DNA from: CAZWRV01 sp964636325
GTDB taxonomy: Bacteria > Verrucomicrobiota > Lentisphaeria > Victivallales > GWF2-50-93
NCBI GenBank assembly: GCA_964636325.1
Contig: CAZWRV010000061.1
Span: 1-37,235, forward strand
Length of the DNA: 37,235 nt
Reading direction: 5' to 3'
Part shown: one piece after another, positions 16,996 to 24,518 of the stretch
Numbering within the stretch: the first letter of the stretch is position 1
Layout of the letters: each line of letters starts with the position of its first letter
Notes under the pieces: model-generated
Seen by the model: only the letters and a program-made list of their open reading frames with translations
The model's database searches: none
What the model was told of the DNA's origin: nothing
Made by a program: the position numbers and the translations under genes

Positions 16996-17862
16996 ATGCA
17001 TAAAATGTTATATTGGATGTTTTTAACAGCTCCTATCTTCATTGCTGGTATCGGGCTGTCGGACACCGACAAAGAAAAGCAAGTGCCAAATAATTATCAA
17101 ACTCTAAATCTCAAAGTTGAAAATCCCGGCACACTTGTTTTTGATCTTTACTGTAATGGTTTTTATCTCTTGAATGAAAAAACTAATGATTTGTCAGAAT
17201 GGATAAATATTAATCACTATTTGAAGAATGAAAACAATGCCATACACCTTGCGGCGCAGAATTATCCATACGATGAGCCGACATCTGAATTGACAATATC
17301 TATAACTGCCTCCAAAAAGATTTTCACCGGTAAGATGATGTTAACAAAAGAAAAGATGGTTTGCGAATTGCTTTTGCCAAATGAATTTGGCAGAACAACT
17401 TTTTGGCAGGAATCCGGGCATTTGAAATTGTCGGAAACCGACATGGCGGAACTCAGAAAAATAACTGTCTTGTATATTGATAATATTGAGAACGGGACAC
17501 AGCAGGATATAGGTAACTTTATAGAGAATTACTATCTCCCTGCTCTTGACTATTATCAACCCAAAGCCGACAAGAAAATATGTGATATCTATAGTGAAAT
17601 GATATACTATCTATGGGGGAAAGGCGGTATTGGGGATATGGGCAGGATCGTCAAGCACAAGGCAATAAATGACGATCTAGTTGTCGGTTCAAGTCCGTAT
17701 GATAACAGGGTCGCCGTAGTTAGGGAAAAGTCAAGAATGCCGGTGTTATACATTGAATCCTGTGTTAAAGGTGAGGAGGGAATTGCGGGGGATCTCACAT
17801 CCGTCAAAGTCAATCCCGCATTAAACTTCATATTTTACAACAATAAGTGGCAATTGTATTGA
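16996..17862 (+). CDS. AT-rich exported protein of unknown function
   Basis: 288 residues. The start at 16996 has AGAGGAA at 9 bases. The N-terminus (MHKMLYWMFL, then TAPIFIAGIG) is a plausible signal peptide. I do not recognise the fold: the first half looks beta-rich, the second half holds a helical segment followed by a block with VAVVREKSRMPVLYIESCVK and a C-terminal FIFYNNKWQLY that recalls NTF2-like or SnoaL-like ends, but this is weak. Base composition is much more AT-rich than the flanking GC-rich genes, suggesting transfer. It lies between the two secreted paralogs, 32 and 39 bases from them, so it is probably co-transcribed with protein A and may act on or protect against its C-terminal part (inference). 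Confidence 0.65.
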   Translation: MHKMLYWMFLTAPIFIAGIGLSDTDKEKQVPNNYQTLNLKVENPGTLVFDLYCNGFYLLNEKTNDLSEWININHYLKNENNAIHLAAQNYPYDEPTSELTISITASKKIFTGKMMLTKEKMVCELLLPNEFGRTTFWQESGHLKLSETDMAELRKITVLYIDNIENGTQQDIGNFIENYYLPALDYYQPKADKKICDIYSEMIYYLWGKGGIGDMGRIVKHKAINDDLVVGSSPYDNRVAVVREKSRMPVLYIESCVKGEEGIAGDLTSVKVNPALNFIFYNNKWQLY

Positions 17863-17901
17863 TGGAGGTTTTGACAACCTTGGGCTTTAGGGAGTCTTTG
17901 A

Positions 17902-19674
17902 ATGATCAAGTATTTTTTAATCCTGCGGTTTGTTTCCAGCGCTGTCTGCGAGGCGGCAGAGAGGCCGCCGAAGTCAACGGGAAAAACCGGGGACGCTGCT
18001 GTTCTTGCATTGGTGGACAAGGGCGAGAAGCTCCTGTCCGACGGCAAATACAAACAGTCCATCGAGAAGCTTGAGAAGGCGCTGTCGGACGGCAGGCTTG
18101 CCGGATCGGCGCAGGGCTATGCGATGGGATGCTGGATGTCTTTGAACGCGCAGGGCTGGCACGGGACGATCGATGAACCGCAGACCCGGCAGCTCGACTC
18201 GGAGGAATGCAAGGGCCCAGGCGGGGGGCCTGGACCGTGCGAGGGCGAACCATGCGTGGAGGGAGGGCCGCATTACGGATCATGGAAGGATTGGAAGAAG
18301 AAAACCGACGGGACGCTGTCCAACGCCTTTTTCAATCCTGACACAGTAGTGATTTCTGTCGGAAGTTCAGCAACATTTCCAAACAGTCCGATCAGCGACC
18401 TTCAAGACGGTTCGAAAATACGCTATAGGGACGTGTCTTATGACTGTCCGACATATCACACCAACACTGATGCCGACTCAGAGACCGCTCCGGTAAGCTA
18501 CAGTCTGAGCAGTGTGACATGGAGTCCTGCTCCGCCGAGCACATTCACAACGGCGGGGACGTTCACGTTTACGGGCAGCGTGTACGGCGTCTCGTCCGAG
18601 CCTTCCATCTGCGCGGACACGGGAAGCGTCACATGCCCGTTCACGGTGGATGTCGTGAAGGTCAACTCTTTGACAGCATCGTCTCCGGCGACCTTGATTA
18701 AAACCGAGGGGGAGATAGATTACTATGTGGCGGCATGTAATGAAGGTGGGACTGTCACGATAACCGCAACGCCTTATGTGGATGTCTCGGATTCCGACCT
18801 GCGCTTCATAGGATGGAGCCTCACCGGCGGCTCCGGCAGCGGTCTGCGCACAAGAACCCTCAGCCTCTCCCAACCGGGCGAATATCCATTGAAGGCCCAA
18901 TGCGGAACCTCAGAGAAGAATATCGTGGTGATGGTGCTCAAAGTGGAATCTATTAACGTCGATGCAAGTAACCCCGAGGCAACAAATGTAAAATACAAAG
19001 TGACAGGGGGCACACTTCCTTCGGCTACCATCACAGCACCAGGAATTGAAGCAACAAGATCAAACATCCCCGAAGGTTTTTTCTCATTTACCTATAATCA
19101 AAACAACCTTGAAGATGGTATAAATAAAATCATCCTAAAAACAATCATTGGTAATTTTGAAGTTACAGTTGAAATATCCGCAACAAAAACGGAAAAGAGC
19201 GGACCGTATGCAACAGAAATTGCTTCCGGTAAAGTATTTCTTGAAGAAGGGGCGGCAACTGTTCCCGTAAAGCATGGTTTGCTTGAAGTTCGGCACGTTG
19301 TTACCTATTCGATTCCTGCCGTTGAAGAAAGCAAAACAATTCATGTCGGGGAGTCCACCGCGAATATTTCAACTGTTGAAAATCCTGAAATTCCGACTGA
19401 AATACATTATTGGACTGAGAAACACTATTATAATGATTCTGACGGTGATCATCTTGAACAAGACATGACCCCAGTTACTTATCAAACCCTCCCACCACAA
19501 GGCGTTCATTTCAGGAGCATGGATTCCGAGGATAATCATTGGTTTAAACCGGATGCCTCTAGAACGGGCAATGCAACAATAGACTATCTACAATTTAATA
19601 CGTTGATAGGTCCTATTGTATGGGTGCCATTCCCGATCATTGGGAACACCACTATAGACGGTAAAATTGAATAA
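17902..19674 (+). CDS. Secreted modular protein B, chimeric paralog of protein A
   Basis: 590 residues, built from three sources. Residues 1-74 match the N-terminus of the TPR protein at 22068 (DNA 18016-18123 against 22200-22307, nearly identical, including LLSDGKYKQSIEKLEKA). Residues 75-352 match residues 19-297 of protein A (MGCWMSLNAQGWHGTIDEPQ and on), with the same Gly/Pro/Cys block. From about residue 353 (18958) the DNA is AT-rich and the sequence is unique. The start has GGGAG 7 bases upstream. A short hydrophobic N-terminus (YFLILRFVSSAVC) may export it, though it is weaker than in its relatives; the former signal/lipobox of the A-type module is now internal. The function is unknown. 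The reading frame is intact throughout, so this is not a simple pseudogene. Confidence 0.75.
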   Translation: MIKYFLILRFVSSAVCEAAERPPKSTGKTGDAAVLALVDKGEKLLSDGKYKQSIEKLEKALSDGRLAGSAQGYAMGCWMSLNAQGWHGTIDEPQTRQLDSEECKGPGGGPGPCEGEPCVEGGPHYGSWKDWKKKTDGTLSNAFFNPDTVVISVGSSATFPNSPISDLQDGSKIRYRDVSYDCPTYHTNTDADSETAPVSYSLSSVTWSPAPPSTFTTAGTFTFTGSVYGVSSEPSICADTGSVTCPFTVDVVKVNSLTASSPATLIKTEGEIDYYVAACNEGGTVTITATPYVDVSDSDLRFIGWSLTGGSGSGLRTRTLSLSQPGEYPLKAQCGTSEKNIVVMVLKVESINVDASNPEATNVKYKVTGGTLPSATITAPGIEATRSNIPEGFFSFTYNQNNLEDGINKIILKTIIGNFEVTVEISATKTEKSGPYATEIASGKVFLEEGAATVPVKHGLLEVRHVVTYSIPAVEESKTIHVGESTANISTVENPEIPTEIHYWTEKHYYNDSDGDHLEQDMTPVTYQTLPPQGVHFRSMDSEDNHWFKPDASRTGNATIDYLQFNTLIGPIVWVPFPIIGNTTIDGKIE

Positions 19675-19689
19675 TAAGGACTGAAAAAG

Positions 19690-20559
19690 ATGAAAGCATT
19701 ATATTTTACAGTTGTTTTTTGTGCATTTCTATACGGGGCAGCGTCCAACGGAGAGGCGGTTATGACAATAAACGGCATCCCTGTCGAAGAGAAAAATGTT
19801 TTCGCAGGGGCAGATGAGGTCAAGGGGTATTATCAGCAAAATAAGGCTGAATGTGCGTCACTTGAAGATGCAAAAAAGCGATTGGAAAAGAAGAAATTGA
19901 AAAGCACAATACGTAAGATCATTCGGGATTCCGCCATTAAAGAATATGGGATAGAAATTTCAAAGCAGGAGATCCGAGATGCTGTTGACAAGCATTGTTT
20001 TGCAGGGAAGAATCCGGAAGAAATGATAAAAGAAGAGCAAAAAGGGTGGAATGCCTTGATATATGGACTTGAATTGGTATTAAAAGACCCTGATAAGGAT
20101 AAGGAGATTTATCAGAAATATGTGAAGGATTCTACTGGGTATAGCTATAAAACTTGGAAGATGTTGGCGGCAGAATTTAATACACCTGTGAAGATAGATC
20201 GGATACGAAATACCATTCCTGAAAACAAGGAGGACGTTTATAAGAGTTCTGAGAAGTCAATGGAATCGCTTTTGATCGAGGAAAAACTGGAAGAGAAAAT
20301 TGTTGGGCAGATAACTGTCTCCGACGATGAGATTGCCAAGGTGTTTGAGAAAAAATATCCGGTCGACAAATATACATCCGATTTTAAATTGACAGATGAT
20401 ATCCGCAAACAGATAAAGATGGAATTGATGAATTCTAAGAAACAACAATTGTTGGAAGATTGGTGGGAAAGTAAGTATAAGAGCCTTTCTGTTAAAGTCG
20501 GAAATCCTTCATATCAGTATCTCTATGATTATATTCAAGATTTGAAGGATTTGAAGTGA
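19690..20559 (+). CDS. Exported SurA-N-like protein
   Basis: 289 residues. The start at 19690 has AAGGA about 9 bases upstream and lies 15 bases after protein B. A signal peptide (KALYFTVVFCAFLYGAASNG) is followed by MTINGIPVEEKNVF, then a helical chain with DSAIKEYGIEISKQEIRDAV and ITVSDDEIAKVFEKKYPVDK. This layout resembles the N-terminal chaperone domain of SurA/parvulin-type periplasmic foldases, but I see no PPIase domain. A periplasmic helper for protein B is a reasonable guess from position. The gene is AT-rich like its neighbours. Homology is suggested by pattern only. Confidence 0.55.
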   Translation: MKALYFTVVFCAFLYGAASNGEAVMTINGIPVEEKNVFAGADEVKGYYQQNKAECASLEDAKKRLEKKKLKSTIRKIIRDSAIKEYGIEISKQEIRDAVDKHCFAGKNPEEMIKEEQKGWNALIYGLELVLKDPDKDKEIYQKYVKDSTGYSYKTWKMLAAEFNTPVKIDRIRNTIPENKEDVYKSSEKSMESLLIEEKLEEKIVGQITVSDDEIAKVFEKKYPVDKYTSDFKLTDDIRKQIKMELMNSKKQQLLEDWWESKYKSLSVKVGNPSYQYLYDYIQDLKDLK

Positions 20560-20600
20560 TGGATATTGGTCGAGTAGGCCGGGGACATTCACGTGGAAAA

Positions 20601-21443
20601 CATCGGGGTCACACCCCCGCAAATGACAAACACTAGTGGCATGTTATATTTCACGGTGTCTTCAAATAAAACTCAGGGAGGGTGAAAGTGGCGAGACCGC
20701 TTAGGATAGAATATCCTGGTGCCTGCTATCATGTCGTAAACCGAGGCAATCAGAGGGACAGGGTATTTTTTTCCCCTGCCCACTATGAACTTTTCCTTGA
20801 GAAGCTCATAGCCTTCCTTCGAAACGAAGAAGAGGATGCTCGAATCCTTCAAGTGGTCCAGCCATGCGGCATATGCTGGCAGAGTGGAAGTTCCTGGCTG
20901 GCTTGACACTGCGGCAGTATTGGAAAAATTCGATGTCCGAAGCGCAGGACTCCGGCAGAAGGCCTACTGCGACTATGTGGAGGAAGGACTTCTCAAGGAC
21001 ACCGGCAATCCATTCGGTTCAGCCATAAGCCAGACAATATTGGGCGGAGAGGAATTTGCCGAGCGGATTAAAAGGAGATACCTGTTGAACTTGAACTTGG
21101 CAGATCCGAAAGGGCAACAGGAACTCGCCAAGATTAAGAGCAGTTTCGCGTTTGAGGAAATAACCTCTTCGGTCGCAAGGAATTTCAATGTGGCGCCTGA
21201 CACGTTGATGCTCAAGGCGTCCCGGAGCAAAGCCAGAAAGGCATTGATGTATCTTGCCGCCAAATACTGCAGGTCCCGAACGTCGCTTACGGAGATTGCC
21301 CGCAGGATGTCGATAACTCAAAGCGGACTTGTGCGCACCAGGAACCGCTTCCTGTCAGAGCTTGAGTCAAACAAGTGCCTTGACAAGAAACTTCGCGGAA
21401 TTGAAGAGGGTATATTGTCAATAGCGGGGGTGTGACCCCGATG
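20601..21443. mobile_element. Decayed REP-associated transposase element with perfect 20-bp inverted ends
   Basis: The 20-mer at 20601-20620 (CATCGGGGTCACACCCCCGC) is exactly the reverse complement of 21424-21443. Each end is itself an imperfect hairpin (GGGGT..ACCCC), as in REP/BIME ends used by Y1 transposases. The right end overlaps the stop codon of the transposase remnant inside. The unit lies between two AT-rich exported-protein genes. Confidence 0.75.
20688..21435 (+). pseudogene. IS200-like Y1 (RAYT) transposase, internally deleted
   Basis: The 5' part encodes MARPLRIEYPGACYHVVNRG, the standard RAYT start, from a GTG at 20688 with GGGAGG upstream. After FLEKLIAFLRNEEED the frame breaks, and the protein resumes in another frame near 20836 as MLESFKWSSHAAYAG, which in intact relatives follows NPVRAG. 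The missing middle would contain the HxH metal site and the catalytic tyrosine, so the enzyme is dead. The C-terminal part (about residues 130-190 of the second frame; RKALMYLAAKYCRSRTSLTE, then IARRMSITQSGLVRTRNRF) resembles a DnaA C-terminal DNA-binding helix-turn-helix, a fusion common in these transposases. Confidence 0.85.
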
Positions 21444-21491
21444 TGTACGATTGATTCTTTATTATGAACAGACTTATTTAGGAATATCAGT

Positions 21492-22049
21492 ATGAAAACC
21501 AACATTTCAAATAAGAGTATACCTAACATGAAACAAATATTCAATATCAGTAATTATTCACTTTCAGCATTGATTGTTCTTCTATCAATAACTGGATGCG
21601 ATTCGGTATCTACAAGAACAATGTCAGTTCCAATTACAACCGTCTCTGGGAAAAAGCCATTTGATAAAGATAAAGCCATTGCAGTAGTTAAAGAAATCGT
21701 TACCACAATAGCGATTCGGCATGGATTCGTTGAAGATGATTTAGCTCAATGGAAAGTTTTTGATAGTGACAATACTAAATATCTATTTCATCATGTACGC
21801 ATTGTCAAAAGGGCAATAGGCCGTGAAGTTAAGGATAACATTTCTATTTCATTGGAAGATAATAAGTTAATCCGAATCAAAGTATATAGGATGAATTCTA
21901 TTAACCCACCATCAGACCTAGATCCTGTTTTCGCAGATTTTCTTTTTGAATGTGCCAATAAATTGGAACTCTATCCTATAACCTTTGAACATGATAGCAA
22001 CAATATCATTCTAGGTATGGGATTCATAGAACACGGTATTGATAATTGA
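21492..22049 (+). CDS. AT-rich putative lipoprotein
   Basis: 185 residues. A hydrophobic stretch ends in the lipobox SITGC (about residues 32-36), so the mature protein probably starts at Cys36 and is membrane-anchored. The 13-31 region (SLSALIVLL) is the signal core, with an unusually long polar N-terminus. The mature domain has no family I recognise. The start at 21492 has AGGA 9 bases upstream; a second Met at 21528 has none. It is AT-rich, like the genes at 16996 and 19690, and ends 18 bases before the TPR gene. It may be a further cargo gene brought in with the adjacent transposable element (inference). Confidence 0.65.
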   Translation: MKTNISNKSIPNMKQIFNISNYSLSALIVLLSITGCDSVSTRTMSVPITTVSGKKPFDKDKAIAVVKEIVTTIAIRHGFVEDDLAQWKVFDSDNTKYLFHHVRIVKRAIGREVKDNISISLEDNKLIRIKVYRMNSINPPSDLDPVFADFLFECANKLELYPITFEHDSNNIILGMGFIEHGIDN

Positions 22050-22067
22050 ATCCCAAAGATTTAGATC

Positions 22068-24254
22068 ATGCTGAAGCTAATAAAATATCATGCTCTGTTT
22101 CTTGTTCTGATTCTCTCTGCCGGTAGTGCCGTCCTTGGGGAGGCACCGGCGAAGGAGACCGTGAGGCCGCGCGGCGAGTCGGAGGTGGGGGCGGTGGTCG
22201 AGAAGGCCGAGAAGCTTCTGTCCGACGGCAAATACAAACAGTCCATCGAGAAGCTTGAGAAGGCGATTTCGGACGCCAGGCTTGCGGGGTCGGCGCGGGG
22301 CTATGCGGTGGTACTGCTGGCGCGGGCGCTGAGGTTAGATGGTCGGCCGGCAGAATCCGTAAGGCTCCTCGAGAAGCATGTCGAAACCAAAAGCAGCTTG
22401 CACGGCATTGAACTGGGCGAGGCGTATCTGGCGCTGCAGAACTACGAGGAGGCGATCCGGGCAGCCTCGTTCTACGGCTCCAAGGACGCCCCCGAAATCC
22501 TGGCCCGGGCACATTGGATACGTGCCCGTGCGGAATTCGCGCTCGCGACTTATCTGCAATGCATTGGCTCATGCAAGGAGGTGATCGGGAGCGTAGTGAA
22601 GTACGGTGCGCAGACGGGGGCCGACAGGCGGATTCTTAACGAGATGTCGGAAATCTCCAAGAAAGCGGAAGAGCTGATGGAGAGGGCGCAGGAGCTCTAC
22701 GACGCCGCCAACTACGGGCGCGACTTCGCGTTCTACCGTAAGGCGCGGAAGGCCGAGTTTTCAGGCCGCTACGATGAGGCTATAAAGAACTATGGCCTGA
22801 TACGGAGCGGAATCCTCTTCCAGGCCGCCGCCCTTTATTCCGGCAGGTGCCTCAAGGCGAAGGGGGAGACTAAGGAGGCCTTGGCCAAGTTCAAGGAGAT
22901 AGTCGAGAACGATCCTTCGAGTCCGTACGCGGGAGAAGCGGTACTCGAACTCGCTGAGGACGCATACGTCGGATCCGGGGCCGAGGAGGCGTTGAAGCAC
23001 ATCTTCTGGTTCGACGGCTGGATAGCGAAGGAATTGGAGGCTGCGGCGGTGAAGGGGCGTCCGGACGGCATCAACCTGCCGCTGTGGTCGGACGTGGTTG
23101 AGAAGTCGCCGAAGAAGTATCTCGACGCGGACGAGTTCGGGAACTTGGTCAGGACGGTGCGGATGCCGGAGAGCATTGTGAACGGGAGGACTTCACCGTG
23201 GTATCTGCCGTTCATCAGAACGCGGGCGGCTATATTGAAGGGGCACTTCGCCGGCGAGCTGGGTGAGAAGGCGGAGGCGGCGGAGATATTCAGGAACCTG
23301 CCGGCGATAGGCGGCGACACGAAGGTGATTCCGGACAAGGGGACGGTGGACGTCCTGCTCAAGGGGCTTGCCGACGGATTCCCGTGCCCGCTTGGCGGAG
23401 AGTCGGCGAAGAGGTTCCGCAGGGAGCGCAAGAACGCGCTTGCGCTTGCCTGCCTCGGCGCCGCCACCGGCGATTCACGCGACATAGTTCCGGCCCTTGA
23501 GGCACTGGCGGCCGGCGCGGCAAACGAGAACCGAAAGTTCGAAAATCGCGCCGTCCTATTCTGTCTCGCCTACTACCAGGCCGGACGAGGCGATCTTGCC
23601 GGATCCGAGAAGACGCTCCGGCAGATTGTCAAAGAGAAGCAGTCGCTGGCCGCGTTTCTCGACGACCAGATCGAGTTCCTGCTTGCAGGTCTGCTGGCAC
23701 GCGATCCTGGCCGCAAGGACGAAGCGATGGAGCTATACGGAAAGATTGCGGATAGGAAGGGTGATCTGGCACCGTCGGCGCTGCTGTCGAAGGCGGTGAT
23801 GCTCGCCAATCTGGGGAATGCCGACGGTTCACTGGACGCATGTGCGGAACTTATCAGGGACTGGCGTTCTTCGCCGCACGCCGCGGCCGCCGCCACGCTC
23901 GCGAACGCTGTATGCACGGATGACAGTCTGAAGAAGAAATGGGCGAAATCGGGGATTAAAATAAAAGGCAGCCCGGAGGGTGAGCTGATACATCATGTGA
24001 GGACTGTCGTTATTCCCGGCGGCGCGGACTGGGAGCTGCCGCCCGACGGACTCAAGGCTGCGGATATCGTCCAATACAACATCAGGTGCCTTTCCCGGGA
24101 CAGGTGCAGCGTCATCAAGTCCTTCGCCGTGAAGCTTAATCCGCAGGAGCCGCAGCCTCCGAGGTCAAAGACGAACGAGATCGTCTTCTACCGCGCCCCG
24201 CTGCTGTCGCAGGCCGGGCTGAGCTGCGATTTCGAAAAGGATCTTGCGAAATAA
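22068..24254 (+). CDS. Secreted TPR protein, source of the protein B N-terminus
   Basis: 728 residues. A signal peptide (YHALFLVLILSAGSAVLGEA, about 7-26) precedes TPR units such as AEKLLSDGKYKQSIEKLEKA (47-66), then LGEAYLALQNYEEAIRAAS and RGDLAGSEKTLRQIVKEKQS. It is probably a periplasmic scaffold; the partner is unknown. Residues 45-80 are almost identical to residues 39-74 of protein B, four kilobases upstream. The C-terminal 130 residues (from about LIRDW) are less repeat-like and end in FEKDLAK. The ATG at 22068 has no strong ribosome site and lies 18 bases after the lipoprotein gene. Codon use is GC-rich, unlike that gene. Confidence 0.8.
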   Translation: MLKLIKYHALFLVLILSAGSAVLGEAPAKETVRPRGESEVGAVVEKAEKLLSDGKYKQSIEKLEKAISDARLAGSARGYAVVLLARALRLDGRPAESVRLLEKHVETKSSLHGIELGEAYLALQNYEEAIRAASFYGSKDAPEILARAHWIRARAEFALATYLQCIGSCKEVIGSVVKYGAQTGADRRILNEMSEISKKAEELMERAQELYDAANYGRDFAFYRKARKAEFSGRYDEAIKNYGLIRSGILFQAAALYSGRCLKAKGETKEALAKFKEIVENDPSSPYAGEAVLELAEDAYVGSGAEEALKHIFWFDGWIAKELEAAAVKGRPDGINLPLWSDVVEKSPKKYLDADEFGNLVRTVRMPESIVNGRTSPWYLPFIRTRAAILKGHFAGELGEKAEAAEIFRNLPAIGGDTKVIPDKGTVDVLLKGLADGFPCPLGGESAKRFRRERKNALALACLGAATGDSRDIVPALEALAAGAANENRKFENRAVLFCLAYYQAGRGDLAGSEKTLRQIVKEKQSLAAFLDDQIEFLLAGLLARDPGRKDEAMELYGKIADRKGDLAPSALLSKAVMLANLGNADGSLDACAELIRDWRSSPHAAAAATLANAVCTDDSLKKKWAKSGIKIKGSPEGELIHHVRTVVIPGGADWELPPDGLKAADIVQYNIRCLSRDRCSVIKSFAVKLNPQEPQPPRSKTNEIVFYRAPLLSQAGLSCDFEKDLAK

Positions 24255-24271
24255 AGCATCGGCTGGATGAT

Positions 24272-24460
24272 CCAATTTCGAAATGCGGGTGAGCACGGCT
24301 CAGCACTCAACAATTTCCGACCGTTTCGGACATGGAGGGCGGAATTTCATGTCGCGACGTAGCTTCCCAGCGAAGGCGGATATTCCGCCGCACGGCGGGT
24401 TGACCCGCCGGTGGGAACCGGTTGAATAGAATTCAACCCTCCATCCGCCAGGCGGCGGAT
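24272..24460. repeat. Cassette of dispersed repeat plus five tandem hairpins
   Basis: 24272-24304 repeats 4571-4603 (about 29 of 33). After it, 24321-24348 is the reverse complement of a block inside the next gene (25412-25438). Then come five back-to-back stems: 24375-24389 (GGCGG/CCGCC), 24394-24409 (GGCGGGT/ACCCGCC), 24408-24421 (CCGGT..ACCGG), 24420-24438 (GGTTGAAT/ATTCAACC) and 24443-24460 (ATCCGCC/GGCGGAT). It fills the 264-base gap after the TPR gene and may terminate its transcript. No gene is seen in it. Confidence 0.7.
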
Positions 24461-24518
24461 AGGGAAAACGATAATCGAGTTTCAGAGTAGTGCCCGCAGA
24501 TAAAAAACACACATAAAT

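Noticed and set aside
18124..18126. Internal Met as the true start of protein B
   Set aside because: It has no ribosome site, while 17902 has GGGAG at good spacing; the fused N-terminus reads as coding sequence shared with the TPR gene.
24272..24460. CRISPR-like or tRNA-like structure
   Set aside because: There are no regular repeats with spacers and no tRNA arms; the stems are unrelated short hairpins.
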